From the NCBI RefSeq assembly GCF_026016325.1, contig NZ_CP087203.1, forward strand, positions 1,860,001 through 1,924,000: a DNA stretch of 64,000 nt, written 5' to 3'. A model generated the notes under the pieces. That model did no database searches. It saw only the letters and a program-made list of their open reading frames with translations, and was not told the origin of the DNA. Positions within the stretch are counted from its first letter, which is position 1; each line of letters opens with the position of its first letter. This document shows, piece by piece, positions 54,385-63,105 of this stretch. Both the position numbers and the translations under genes were made by a program. The stretch is from Pseudomonas sp. B21-056 (GTDB lineage Bacteria > Pseudomonadota > Gammaproteobacteria > Pseudomonadales > Pseudomonadaceae).

Positions 54385-56097
54385 TCACGTTTCCTTGTCC
54401 TGATTGCCGGGATAAAAACCGTGCAGCAGCCGATAGCGATCATGGCGAACCTGGTCCACGTGCTGTCGGACCCGTTGTTCCGGCAGCCCCAGCATGATCA
54501 GGGCGTGGGAGGCCAGCATCAGGCTCGACTCCAACAACTCCGGGACCACTTCGCTGGCCCCGGCGGCTTGCAACTCGGCCAGTTGGCTGTCGTCGCGGGT
54601 GCGCACCAGGATCGGTACCTGCGGGTTGACCCGCCGGGCTGCCCTGAGCACGGTCAAGGCGATGTCCGTCTTGTCGACCGCGATCACCAGTAATCGGGCG
54701 CGACTCAGCCCTACGGCAGCCAGCAGATCCCCTCGTCTCGAATCTCCGTAATGCACGCAGCTTTCCCCGACGGTGGCTGCCTGGATGATGACCGGGTCGT
54801 CATCCAGGGCGACGAAAGCCTGGCCTTCCCGGCGCAGAAACCGTCCGATGGACTGGCCGACGCGTCCGTATCCACAAATGACAACGTGACCCGACAGGTC
54901 CGCGTTCAGCGCGTTGATCTGGTCCAGTTGCGCCTCTTCGTTGGGCTTGCGGTGCAGGCGGGCGGCGATGTCCGGCGCGGCCCGCAGCAAGAGTGGCGTG
55001 AGCAGCATTGAACAGAACGTCGCTGCCAGCAGCAGGCCACCGATGTCGGCGGGCATGAGGCGGTTCTGTTGCATCAGCGCCATCAGGGCAAAACAGAATT
55101 CACCGCCCTGGGCCAGAGCCAGGCCGCTGCGCCAGGCGGTTTCACCGTCGCTGCCTCGCCATTTCACCAACGCGGCGACCACGCATCCCTTGATGAGCAT
55201 CAATCCCAGGGTCAGCCCGAGGATCAGCAAGCCGTCATCGATGAACAGTTGCAGGTCGATCAGCATGCCGATGCTGACGAAGAACAACCCCAGCAGAATG
55301 TCGCGGAACGGGCGGATGTCGGCTTCGATCTGGTGTCGGTAATGACTTTCCCCCAAGAGCATGCCCGCCAGGAAGGCCCCGAGGGCCGGTGAGAGGCCGA
55401 GCAGATGGGTCAGCCAGGCAGTCAGCAACACGATCACCAGGGCCAGCAGTACGAACAGCTCAGCGGAGCGGGACGCGGCGACTTCATGGAACAGGCGTGG
55501 CAGCAGCAGGCGGCTGGCCAGCAGCAAGCCGCCGAACAGGACCAGCGTCTTGCCCAGCGTCAGGGGCAATGCCCAATACCACGCCTGCGAACTGCTGCCG
55601 GCGAACACCGGCACCAGGGTCAGCAACAGCACCGCGACAACGTCCTGGAACAGCAGTACGCCGATGGCGTTCTGACCGTGGCTGCTGAAAATCTCCCCAA
55701 GACTGGTCAGCTCCTTGCTGACAATGGCAGTGGACGACAGGGCCAGTCCGGCACCGAGCAGCAACGCAGCCAATACCGGCGCGCCGCAGAACAGCAGCAA
55801 CACACCCAGGAGCGCGCCCGAACACACCACCTGGAGGCTGCCGAGGCCGAACACGACACGGCGCAGGCCAAGCATCCTGGACAGGGAGAATTCCAGCCCC
55901 AACGAAAACAACAGGAACACCACCCCGAGTTCGGCCAGGTCCGGCAACTCTTCGCTGTCATTCACCCAGTCCAGGGCGGTGGGGCCTATGGCCAGCCCGA
56001 CACACAGGTAACCCAGCACAGGTGGCAGGCGCAGTCGCCTGAACAGGGCGATGACCACCAGTGACGAGGCGAGAATGATCAGCAGGTTGGCGAACAA
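54385..56097 (-). CDS. CPA2-type cation:proton antiporter with TrkA-N domain (KefB/YbaL-like)
   Basis: The 570-residue protein has an N-terminal Na/H exchanger domain of about twelve segments (residues 1-380), with LFSLGLEFSLSRM and LLFQDVVAVLLL, and a C-terminal RCK NAD-binding domain opening at VVICGYGRVGQSIGRFL (about 405). Such proteins are potassium or sodium efflux antiporters, some gated by glutathione or nucleotides. It converges on the Amt gene with eight bases between stops. Confidence 0.92.
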   Translation of the reverse strand: MFANLLIILASSLVVIALFRRLRLPPVLGYLCVGLAIGPTALDWVNDSEELPDLAELGVVFLLFSLGLEFSLSRMLGLRRVVFGLGSLQVVCSGALLGVLLLFCGAPVLAALLLGAGLALSSTAIVSKELTSLGEIFSSHGQNAIGVLLFQDVVAVLLLTLVPVFAGSSSQAWYWALPLTLGKTLVLFGGLLLASRLLLPRLFHEVAASRSAELFVLLALVIVLLTAWLTHLLGLSPALGAFLAGMLLGESHYRHQIEADIRPFRDILLGLFFVSIGMLIDLQLFIDDGLLILGLTLGLMLIKGCVVAALVKWRGSDGETAWRSGLALAQGGEFCFALMALMQQNRLMPADIGGLLLAATFCSMLLTPLLLRAAPDIAARLHRKPNEEAQLDQINALNADLSGHVVICGYGRVGQSIGRFLRREGQAFVALDDDPVIIQAATVGESCVHYGDSRRGDLLAAVGLSRARLLVIAVDKTDIALTVLRAARRVNPQVPILVRTRDDSQLAELQAAGASEVVPELLESSLMLASHALIMLGLPEQRVRQHVDQVRHDRYRLLHGFYPGNQDKET

Positions 56098-56276
56098 GGG
56101 ACACTCCGTTTCAAGGCTTGGTACACAGCGTAGAAGGTGAAAGCTGACCAGGGTTGTCGAAAAGCCATTTGTGTTCAGTGATTTGCATCAGCATTTTGCA
56201 GATGCGGGACGCCCGGCTCGACGGTTTTCGAGGGCGCGCCTAGAATGACCGTCTATCTTTTATGGATCTACCAGCC

Positions 56277-56522
56277 ATGCTTCCTGAATGCCAACTGTTC
56301 GGTACCGTGGGTTGTCATCTCTGCGAGATCGCCGAGGGTGTGCTGATGCCTTTCGTTGACCATGGCTTGCTCGTAGAACTGGTGGATATCGGTGATGGTC
56401 CGGAGAGCGAGGCGTCGATCGACACCTATGGACTGCGCATCCCGGTGCTGCGCCGGGTCGATACCGGTGTCGAACTTGACTGGCCTTTTGACGCCGATCA
56501 GGTCGTCGCCTTCCTGCGCTGA
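56277..56522 (+). CDS. Glutaredoxin-like thioredoxin-fold protein
   Basis: The 81-residue protein has a CxxC active site in GTVGCHLCEIAE near residue 16, the cis-Pro region YGLRIPVLRR, and the expected C-terminal helix, matching the glutaredoxin-2-like family PF05768. It would act as a small dithiol oxidoreductase. The ATG at 56277 is chosen from the family N-terminus; an ATG five codons upstream is also in frame. Confidence 0.85.
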   Translation: MLPECQLFGTVGCHLCEIAEGVLMPFVDHGLLVELVDIGDGPESEASIDTYGLRIPVLRRVDTGVELDWPFDADQVVAFLR

Positions 56523-56581
56523 CACCCTTCCGTTCATCGTGTCCCTCGACCCCCATTGGAGAAAAAGACATTCTTCGGTTA

Positions 56582-56597
56582 CTGTATGCGCATACAG
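56582..56597 (+). promoter_or_regulatory. LexA (SOS) box
   Basis: CTGTATGCGCATACAG is a perfect palindrome matching the LexA consensus CTG-N10-CAG with the favoured TAT/ATA flanks; with one more base each side the palindrome is 18 bases. It lies 18 bases before the start of the next gene. Confidence 0.85.
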
Positions 56598-56615
56598 TTA
56601 TCTGGAGTGCCTCCC

Positions 56616-56927
56616 TTGGTCAATGTCGAACAATTGAAGAACAGCGTGAACAGGATGTCTGTGGACGTTGTACACGAGGCCGTTCTGGAGCTGCGGCTGG
56701 ACGGGCTGGTGACCGAAGGCAAGACACCTTTCAACAAGCTGCATTTCAACACCTGCTTCGCTGAGATCGAAGCGCTGTTCCAGCGTGCCGGCTATCACAA
56801 GCAACTGGATGTGGTGGGTTATCAAGGCTTGTTGTATGCGCTGTACGACCCAGGTCGCTGGGAGGCGGTGGAGGTGCTGCGCTGGTTGAAGGAGTTCACC
56901 GAGGCGGCAGCATCGATTCCGGCGTGA
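56616..56927 (+). CDS. LexA-controlled hypothetical protein
   Basis: The 103-residue protein starts at a TTG eight bases after GGAG (56604-56607) and begins MVNVEQLKNSVNRMSVD when decoded. The N-terminal part looks helical with a short basic helix; the C-terminal half has GYQGLLYALYDPGRWEAVEVLRWLKEF. No family is recognised. Its only visible control is a perfect SOS box overlapping the promoter region, so it should be induced by DNA damage. An upstream frame extension runs through the operator and is disfavoured. Confidence 0.72.
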   Translation: MVNVEQLKNSVNRMSVDVVHEAVLELRLDGLVTEGKTPFNKLHFNTCFAEIEALFQRAGYHKQLDVVGYQGLLYALYDPGRWEAVEVLRWLKEFTEAAASIPA

Positions 56928-56998
56928 GGCAATCATTGCTGGGCTGGCTTGCGCGACTGTCGGATAATACCGCCCCGTAAAATGTTCAAGAGTGTCCG

Positions 56999-57889
56999 AT
57001 GCCCGGTTCATCGTTTTCCGCTGCGCACCATCAGGCCAGCACTTTGTACCTGCCCCCCGGTTCCTGGCAGACCGTGCTGGAATGCCTGTGCGAGCATTTC
57101 AGCGCCATCAGTCGCGAGCAGTGGCTGGATCGGATTGCCCGGGGGAGGGTGCTGGACGCAGAGGGCAAGGCGATTCCTGTCGATTTGCCGTACCGTGAAG
57201 GCCTGCGCATCCATTACTTTCGCGAAGTGCCTGACGAGAAGCCGATCCCGGTCGTGGAGTCGATCCTGTACGCGGACGAGCATCTGGTGGTGGCGGACAA
57301 GCCGCATTTCCTGCCTGTCACTCCGGCGGGGGAATATGTCGAGCAAACCCTGTTGCGACGGTTGATCCGGCGGCTGGACAATCCTCACCTGGTGCCCTTG
57401 CACCGTATCGACCGGCACACGGCAGGGCTGGTGCTGTTCTCGGCCAACCCCCACAGCCGATCGGCTTACCAGTCCCTGTTTCCAACGCGACAGATCGAGA
57501 AACGCTACCAGGCCATTGCCCGTGCGTTGCCTCAATTGACCTTTCCCCGTGTGCATAAGAGCCGAATGGTCGATGGCGAACCGTTCTTCCGAATGCAGGA
57601 AGGACCGGGGGAGCCGAATACCGAAACGGCCATCGAAATCCTGGAAAAAAATGGCGAATTGTGGCGCTACGGCCTGTCTCCGGTCACCGGCAAGAAGCAT
57701 CAGTTACGGGTTCATATGAACGCCCTGGGAGCGGCCATATGCAACGATCCGTTTTACCCCGATGTGCTCCGGGATGTAGAGGATGATTATGCCAATCCAC
57801 TTAAACTGCTGGCCCAGGGATTACGTTTCATTGACCCGGTCACTGGTCAGGAGCGTGTGTTCGAAAGCGGTATCGCGCTGCAGTGGTAG
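56999..57889 (+). CDS. RluA-family pseudouridine synthase
   Basis: The 296-residue protein has an S4-like N-terminal region (about residues 20-75), ILYADEHLVVADKP at the start of the catalytic domain, the active-site block LHRIDRHTAGLVLF with the catalytic Asp, and the KKHQLRVHMNALG block. The exact RNA target, rRNA or tRNA, is not evident. AAGAG precedes the ATG. Confidence 0.92.
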   Translation: MPGSSFSAAHHQASTLYLPPGSWQTVLECLCEHFSAISREQWLDRIARGRVLDAEGKAIPVDLPYREGLRIHYFREVPDEKPIPVVESILYADEHLVVADKPHFLPVTPAGEYVEQTLLRRLIRRLDNPHLVPLHRIDRHTAGLVLFSANPHSRSAYQSLFPTRQIEKRYQAIARALPQLTFPRVHKSRMVDGEPFFRMQEGPGEPNTETAIEILEKNGELWRYGLSPVTGKKHQLRVHMNALGAAICNDPFYPDVLRDVEDDYANPLKLLAQGLRFIDPVTGQERVFESGIALQW

Positions 57890-57911
57890 CTACGGCTTTC
57901 GAGCGACCATG

Positions 57912-57944
57912 AAAAAGCCCGCAATATTGCATTGCGGGCTTTTC
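57912..57944. terminator. Bidirectional rho-independent terminator
   Basis: The stem AAGCCCGCAAT/ATTGCGGGCTT has an A run on the left and a T run on the right, between the convergent pseudouridine synthase and lipoprotein genes. Confidence 0.92.
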
Positions 57945-57969
57945 TGTATCGGATTGCGGCTGTCAGGGC

Positions 57970-58191
57970 TTACAGATCCTTGACGGTACGAACCTGATCC
58001 TTGTTCACGCGGGTGTGCTTGCCGTCCAACTGTTCGAACTCGTAGAAGCCGGTGTCGTCATCGTACTTGGGGGTATCGACGGCCTGGATTTCGCGACCGT
58101 CATTCAAGGTGATCACTGTAGGCGATGCGCACCCGGCGAGAGTGGCGAGGCCCAGTGCGAGCATGAAAGTGGCGAGGGTCCGTTGTGTCAT
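57970..58191 (-). CDS. YgdI/YgdR-type small lipoprotein
   Basis: The 73-residue protein has a signal peptide with lipobox LAGC (Cys at about 21) and the family core TLNDGREIQAVDTPKYDDDTGFYEFEQLDGK, a small SH3-like beta barrel, shown by NDGREIQAVDTPKYD. Such lipoproteins are envelope-located and of unknown role. An AGAAACACC stretch precedes the ATG. Confidence 0.92.
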   Translation of the reverse strand: MTQRTLATFMLALGLATLAGCASPTVITLNDGREIQAVDTPKYDDDTGFYEFEQLDGKHTRVNKDQVRTVKDL

Positions 58192-58261
58192 GGTGTTTCT
58201 CCGAAAATGAATTCTTCAGGTTACTGACCTTCAGACGTATACATCGCACGCAAGTTCCTGG

Positions 58262-58858
58262 CTAGTGGCCTTTATGTCGCGTCAGCAGTTCTGGTGTATT
58301 CAGATTCGCCAACCGGGGATCGTCGGCCGGGCATTGCAATGCAACGGCATGCAGCGTGCGCATGATACGGCCGGGGCTGCGCTCGCCTTCGCTCCAGGCT
58401 TCTTCGAAATCTGCTGCCAGGGCCACCGGGATAACGCACAGTAGCGGTTCCCAGTGTTCGCCGTGACGCACCATCAGCGGCACCTGGGGATGCTGGCTGG
58501 CCGTCTTGCGCATGCTGTCGAGCAGGCTGGAATCGATCTGCGGTACATCGCACGGCAGCACCAGCAAATACGCATGCCTTGCCGCCTTGAGGCCGGCCCG
58601 GATGCCTGCCAGGGGGCCGGGGAAGTCACCTTCATCGTCATGCACCAATCGATCGGCATACCGTGCATAACGCTCAGGATTGCGGTTGCAGGAGATGATC
58701 AGGTCATCGCTCAGCGCGCGGGTCTTGCGATGGAGGTGGGCAATCAATGGCTCGCCTTGCCACTCCACCAGCCCCTTGTCCCGTCCGCCCATACGTTGTC
58801 CGCGGCCACCCGCCAGCAGCAGGATGGAGCATGATGGCAGGGCAGTGTTCGAGGTCAT
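58262..58858 (-). CDS. mobA: Molybdenum cofactor guanylyltransferase MobA
   Basis: The 198-residue enzyme has the nucleotide-binding loop [34 protein letters not shown] and the LPCDVPQID metal-binding motif. MobA links GMP to molybdopterin to form the MGD cofactor for DMSO-reductase-family enzymes. It is divergent from moaB and moeA, so the three genes form a cofactor cluster. Start at 58858 follows family similarity. Confidence 0.95.
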   Translation of the reverse strand: MTSNTALPSCSILLLAGGRGQRMGGRDKGLVEWQGEPLIAHLHRKTRALSDDLIISCNRNPERYARYADRLVHDDEGDFPGPLAGIRAGLKAARHAYLLVLPCDVPQIDSSLLDSMRKTASQHPQVPLMVRHGEHWEPLLCVIPVALAADFEEAWSEGERSPGRIMRTLHAVALQCPADDPRLANLNTPELLTRHKGH

Positions 58859-58936
58859 GGTGTGTCTCCGCACAGGCGAAAAAATGAAGCGCTGTGATAT
58901 AACACCGGGCTGTTTCCCCTACAACTGGACGAGCCT

Positions 58937-59476
58937 ATGAAAGCCAAGGCTGATGTACCTTTCGTGCCGCTCAATATCGCGGTGCTGACTGTCAGTGATA
59001 CCCGTACCCTGGAAACCGACACATCCGGGCAGGTCTTCGTCGATCGACTCTGCGCGGCCGGTCACAACCTGGCGGCGCGGGTCCTGCTCAAAGATGATCT
59101 GTACAAGATCCGGGCGCAAGTCGCGACCTGGATTGCCGATGACGTGGTGCAGGTCGTGCTGATCACCGGTGGCACCGGTTTTACCGGCCGTGACAGCACC
59201 CCGGAAGCCGTCGCGTGCCTGCTGGACAAGCAGGTCGACGGTTTCGGTGAATTGTTCCGGCAGATTTCCGTGGCCGACATCGGCACCTCCACTGTCCAGT
59301 CCCGGGCGCTGGCGGGCCTGGCCAACGGCACGCTGGTGTGCTGTCTACCAGGCTCTACCAACGCCGTACGGACTGGCTGGGACGGCATTCTTGGCGAGCA
59401 ACTGGATGCGCGGCACCGACCCTGTAACTTCGTGGCCCATCTGAAACAGGCGGCGCCTTGTGAATCCCGTGGGTAA
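58937..59476 (+). CDS. moaB: Molybdenum cofactor biosynthesis protein MoaB
   Basis: The 179-residue protein has the MoaB/MogA fold: FVPLNIAVLTVSDTRTLETD at the start, the VLITGGTGFTGRDSTPEA pterin-binding loop and CCLPGSTNAVRTGW. It adenylylates molybdopterin before metal insertion, or substitutes for MogA. Its end overlaps the start of moeA by 17 bases if the GTG at 59460 is used. Confidence 0.94.
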   Translation: MKAKADVPFVPLNIAVLTVSDTRTLETDTSGQVFVDRLCAAGHNLAARVLLKDDLYKIRAQVATWIADDVVQVVLITGGTGFTGRDSTPEAVACLLDKQVDGFGELFRQISVADIGTSTVQSRALAGLANGTLVCCLPGSTNAVRTGWDGILGEQLDARHRPCNFVAHLKQAAPCESRG

Positions 59477-60686
59477 ACCTGGCAAGGCCGGCGCCTTGAT
59501 GGCTGTCGAGGTTGCATTGGAGCAACTGCTCGCAATGGCGGCGGCCACGCCGATTGCCCAGCGTGAGCACCTGCCGCTGGCCGCGGCGCAAGGGCGGGTG
59601 CTCGCAGAGGATCTGGTCTCGACCCTGGATCTGCCGCCGTGGCCCAACAGCGCCATGGACGGTTATGCGTTGCGGCTGGCTGACGGCAAGGGTGAGCCGC
59701 TGGTGGTCAGCCAGCGGATCTTTGCCGGGCAGGCTCCGCAACCACTGGCGGTTGGGACCTGCGCACGGATCTTCACGGGAGCGCCAGTCCCCGCCGGAGC
59801 CGACTGCGTGGAAATGCAGGAAAATGTCCTGGTTGAAAGCGACCAGCGAGTTCGATTTACCGAACCCTTGTCCAGCGGACAGAACATCCGCCCTCAAGGC
59901 CAGGAAACCACCGTTGGCGAACAGGTGCTGGCTGCCGGCACTCGCCTGGGGCCGATCGAACTGGGGTTGGCTGCGTCCCTGGGCTGTGCGTCCCTTGACG
60001 TGGTACGCAAGGTCCGGGTTGCGGTCCTGTCCACCGGGGATGAACTGGTCGAACCCGGCCAGCCGCTGGGCCCTGGCCAGATCTATAACAGCAACCGTGT
60101 GTTGCTGTGTGGCTGGCTGCAACGGCTGGGTTGTGAAGTGGTCGACGCGGGTATCCTGCCAGACGACTTGCCAACGACCCGGACCCGCCTGGCCCAACTG
60201 TCGGATGTTGATCTGATCCTGTCCACCGGGGGTGTATCGGTGGGCGAGGCTGACTTCCTGGGTATCGCACTGCGCGAGGAAGGTGAACTGACACTCTGGA
60301 AACTCGCCATCAAACCCGGGAAGCCGCTGACGGTTGGGCACTTCCGTGGCGTTCCGGTCATAGGCTTGCCTGGAAATCCTGCCTCGACCCTGGTGACGTT
60401 TGCGTTGCTGGCCAGGCCTTACCTGCTGCGACGCCAGGGCGTTCAATCGGTGGCGCCACTCAGGTTCAAGGTGCCGGCCGGGTTTGTCTGGGCCAAGGCC
60501 GGAAGTCGGCGGGAATACCTGCGAGGCCGCCTGGAAAACGGTCGGGCAATCATCTACCGGAACCAGAGCTCCGGGGTCCTGCGCAGTGCGGCCTGGGCCG
60601 AAGGGCTGGTCGAAGTGCTCGAGGGACAGACGCTGGTCGAGGGCGACGAAGTGAGCTTCATCCCCTTGAGCGAACTCCTGGACTAG
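59460..60686 (+). CDS. moeA: Molybdopterin molybdenumtransferase MoeA
   Basis: The 408-residue enzyme has the N-terminal PPWPNSAMDGYALR block, a middle IFTGAPVPAGAD segment, the MoCF domain with STGDELVEPG and STGGVSVGEADF, and GLPGNPAS near the C-terminus. MoeA inserts molybdate into adenylylated molybdopterin. The start is either a GTG at 59460 overlapping moaB (MNPVGKPGKAGALMAV) or the ATG at 59499; I favour the longer form because homologues carry a similar lead. Confidence 0.93.
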   Translation: MNPVGKPGKAGALMAVEVALEQLLAMAAATPIAQREHLPLAAAQGRVLAEDLVSTLDLPPWPNSAMDGYALRLADGKGEPLVVSQRIFAGQAPQPLAVGTCARIFTGAPVPAGADCVEMQENVLVESDQRVRFTEPLSSGQNIRPQGQETTVGEQVLAAGTRLGPIELGLAASLGCASLDVVRKVRVAVLSTGDELVEPGQPLGPGQIYNSNRVLLCGWLQRLGCEVVDAGILPDDLPTTRTRLAQLSDVDLILSTGGVSVGEADFLGIALREEGELTLWKLAIKPGKPLTVGHFRGVPVIGLPGNPASTLVTFALLARPYLLRRQGVQSVAPLRFKVPAGFVWAKAGSRREYLRGRLENGRAIIYRNQSSGVLRSAAWAEGLVEVLEGQTLVEGDEVSFIPLSELLD

Positions 60687-60743
60687 TGACCTGTGCGGTT
60701 AATTTGGGGGCACGAGTTAGCCGCGCGGGCCACTAATTAGCCT

Positions 60744-60816
60744 GTCTCGCAAATACAGGGCTTTCGACTGCCGCTTTCACGGCAGCAGGTGCCATCAGCA
60801 ACTGTATTTGTGAGAC
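60744..60816. repeat. Nested hairpin element
   Basis: GTCTCGCAAATACAG (60744-60758) pairs with CTGTATTTGTGAGAC (60802-60816) over 15 positions with one G-T wobble, enclosing CTGCCG/CGGCAG (60768-60773 with 60780-60785). No T run follows, so it is not an ordinary terminator, and its sequence fits none of the REP families in the window. Confidence 0.6.
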
Positions 60817-60883
60817 GGAACACCACCTCGGCAGGCGGTGTACTCCGACCCGGATTTATGTCCGGTTCTTGCGTCCGTCGCTT

Positions 60884-61204
60884 TTATCGCGACAGCAGCA
60901 TCACCAGTTGATCGAAACGACTGTTCGCGATCCAGCCCAGCAGGCCGACGATCACCGCCGCCGCACCGGCCGAATAGGCGAGTCTGTGTCGGATCACCTT
61001 CACATCGGTACGGATTTCATCCATGTCACGGCGGATGTACTTGAGGTGAGTTTCCAGTTCAACGACGCGCGGTTCCAAATCAATTCCTCCAACGGGATTA
61101 CTGCAACTTTTGCATTCGTTCTGAGCCTCGGCCCGCTCGCCCCCGATAGGGGCGAACTGCCGAGGCGACAGCTTGTATTCATGGCTATGCATGGGACGCT
61201 TCAT
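60884..61204 (-). CDS. XhlA-like coiled-coil membrane protein
   Basis: The protein of about 106 residues has a polar N-terminus with a CKSC pair, an amphipathic helix (EPRVVELETHLKYIRRDMDE) and one membrane segment (about 80-98, SAGAAAVIVGLLGWI). This order matches haemolysin XhlA-type proteins, which partner holins in phage lysis cassettes, although no phage genes are nearby. I place the start at 61204, where ATGA overlaps an upstream open frame; 61192, 61216 and 61264 are alternatives. Confidence 0.65.
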   Translation of the reverse strand: MKRPMHSHEYKLSPRQFAPIGGERAEAQNECKSCSNPVGGIDLEPRVVELETHLKYIRRDMDEIRTDVKVIRHRLAYSAGAAAVIVGLLGWIANSRFDQLVMLLSR

Positions 61205-61530
61205 CCCCTTGGCCATAACTGTTCGAACCACTGATCCGTCCCCTGCGGGCCGTGAAGTATCCATCCATGGGTTGGCACATCCTTGTGTAATAAGTGTTTT
61301 TTATCGGTCCAGCACAACAGAGTGCCAAGGTGTCTCAATACTGCTGGAGGGTCAATTGAGCTGATTCGCCAAGTCTTGTAAGAAAACTCTTTGAGTGCTG
61401 AGACATCGGTCCGCTGTGCCGACTGACTGTTTTTATCCGTGAGCAGGGTCCAGGTCCTTTCTTGAAAATAATTGACGTGGCCAGGGGCTTTTTCAGTCGG
61501 ATGCGCGGTCCCAATCCCTGAACCTTCCAA
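61201..61530 (-). CDS. Uncertain open frame upstream of the XhlA-like gene
   Basis: This minus-strand frame ends in a TGA that overlaps the ATG of the XhlA-like gene (ATGA), a hallmark of coupled genes. The translation ends WILHGPQGTDQWFEQLWPRG and is rich in Trp and charged residues. GC is about 45-50%, lower than the surroundings. There is no ATG and no good ribosome site, and the frame stays open back into the lipid kinase gene, so the start is unknown and the frame may be chance. Confidence 0.25.
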   Translation of the reverse strand: MEGSGIGTAHPTEKAPGHVNYFQERTWTLLTDKNSQSAQRTDVSALKEFSYKTWRISSIDPPAVLRHLGTLLCWTDKKHLLHKDVPTHGWILHGPQGTDQWFEQLWPRG

Positions 61531-61544
61531 TGACGGAGATGACG
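61205..61544. other. Low-GC stretch between the XhlA-like and lipid kinase genes
   Basis: About 340 bases with 45-50% GC (hand count at 61261-61440). It holds the uncertain frame above on the minus strand and must hold the lipid kinase promoter on the plus strand; I could not identify boxes. Confidence 0.5.
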
Positions 61545-62462
61545 ATGAGCAAAGGCAACGCGCTGTTGATTCTGCATGGCAAGCAAGCGCTCAACGAAGA
61601 GGTTCGCGCCGCAGTGATGCTCAGGCGCAAGCAGGGCTGGGACTTGGCGGTACGATTGACCTGGGAGGCAGGCGATGCCCGGCGGTGTGTCGAAGAGGCG
61701 CTGGAGGCCGGTTATACGCGGCTGATCGCCGGTGGCGGTGATGGAACGTTGCGTGATATCGCCGAAGCGATGGCCCTCAACTCATGCAATGCCAGTCTGG
61801 TGCTGCTGCCCCTGGGCACTGCCAATGATTTTGCCCGGGCGACCGGGGTCCCGCTGGAGCCGGATCGAGCCCTGGATCTGCTGGACGTTGAACCGCACCC
61901 CATCGATCTGGGGGAGGTCGGCGGGCGGATTTTCCTCAATATGGCCACGGGCGGTTTCGGCAGCCAGGTCACGGCGAATACGTCCGAAGACCTTAAAAAG
62001 GTGTTGGGGGGCGCCGCTTACCTGTTTACCGGACTCACGCGCTTCAGTGAGCTGAGTGCGGCCTATGGCGAATTGCAGGGACCGGGCTTCAGTTGGCAGG
62101 GCGATCTGCTGGCGTTGGGCATCGGTAATGGTCGACAGGCCGGAGGAGGCCATGAGTTGTGTCCGCAGGCACTGGTCGATGATGGATTACTGGACATCAG
62201 TATCCTGCCGTCACCCCAGGAAGTGGTCAGTACGCTGAAGGACTTGCTGGCCGGGGGGCTGGGCATCGACAACATGTTCGTGCGTGCACGCTTGCCCTGG
62301 GTGGAAATCAAGGTCGCCCAGGGTCTGGACATCAATCTGGATGGCGAACCCTTGCAGGTCGACAGCCTGCGATTCACGGTGCGCCCGAAAGCGTTGCGCG
62401 TGCATCTGCCGCACGACTCGCCTTTGCTGGTTACCTCGGCGACGCTCAATCGTCCAGGCTGA
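61545..62462 (+). CDS. yegS: YegS/DGK family lipid kinase
   Basis: The 305-residue protein has the diacylglycerol-kinase catalytic signature LIAGGGDGTLRDIAEAM and VLLPLGTANDFARAT, plus the C-terminal beta domain with LLDISILPS and DGEPLQVDSLRF. YegS-type enzymes phosphorylate phosphatidylglycerol or diacylglycerol-like lipids. The ATG at 61545 is six bases after GGAG; upstream in-frame ATGs at 61530 and 61539 are less well placed. Its last 17 bases overlap the convergent regulator gene. Confidence 0.92.
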   Translation: MSKGNALLILHGKQALNEEVRAAVMLRRKQGWDLAVRLTWEAGDARRCVEEALEAGYTRLIAGGGDGTLRDIAEAMALNSCNASLVLLPLGTANDFARATGVPLEPDRALDLLDVEPHPIDLGEVGGRIFLNMATGGFGSQVTANTSEDLKKVLGGAAYLFTGLTRFSELSAAYGELQGPGFSWQGDLLALGIGNGRQAGGGHELCPQALVDDGLLDISILPSPQEVVSTLKDLLAGGLGIDNMFVRARLPWVEIKVAQGLDINLDGEPLQVDSLRFTVRPKALRVHLPHDSPLLVTSATLNRPG

Positions 62463-63105
62463 TGATCTGCTCGCGCACGGCGAAAAGCACCAGTCCGGCC
62501 ACGTCATGGATCTGCAGACGCTTCATGATCTGGGCTCGGTGGGTTTCCACGGTCTTGATGCTCAAGCTCAGGCCGTTGGCAATTTCCCGGGTGGATTTGC
62601 CGCGCACGATCAGACGCAGTATTTCCAGCTGACGTGCAGTCAGATTGTGAGTCTGGACAGGGGCGGGCTGCTGTTTCTGGGTCCGGATCAGGGCCTGGTT
62701 GATCACAGTATGGGCGATAGCGGGGCTCAGGTAGCGCTCATCGTTACGCAATGCGTTCAGGGCGTGCTCCAGCTCGGTGGCCGTCGTGTCCTTGAGCAGA
62801 TACCCATGGGCACCCGATTCCAGCGCCTGCATGATCAGCGCCGGATCGGTGTGCATCGACAGAATCAGCACCCTGCTGCGTGGGCGTGCCTGCTTGAGCT
62901 CGCGCAGGGCATCCAGGCCACTGGTGTTCTTCATGGAAATATCCAGCAGCACGATATCGGGGTCCAGTCGTTCGACCAGCGCCAGCAGTTGCGTGCCGTC
63001 ACTGGCTTCGCCGATGACGGCATAGCCGGGCAGATCCATGATCAGTGCACGCACGCCCGCGCGGATCAGTGAGTGGTCATCTACCAGAAGCAAATTACAA
63101 GTCAA
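62446..63105 (-). CDS. NarL/LuxR-type response regulator
   Basis: The 219-residue protein has a receiver with VDDHSLIRAG, phospho-Asp in IVLLDISMKN and Lys in YLLKDTT, then a LuxR helix-turn-helix (LTARQLEILRLIVRGKSTREIANGLSLSIKTVETHRAQIMKRL). It is encoded just after the sensor kinase with a four-base overlap and is its evident partner. The regulated genes are unknown. Confidence 0.94.
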   Translation of the reverse strand: MTCNLLLVDDHSLIRAGVRALIMDLPGYAVIGEASDGTQLLALVERLDPDIVLLDISMKNTSGLDALRELKQARPRSRVLILSMHTDPALIMQALESGAHGYLLKDTTATELEHALNALRNDERYLSPAIAHTVINQALIRTQKQQPAPVQTHNLTARQLEILRLIVRGKSTREIANGLSLSIKTVETHRAQIMKRLQIHDVAGLVLFAVREQIISLDD

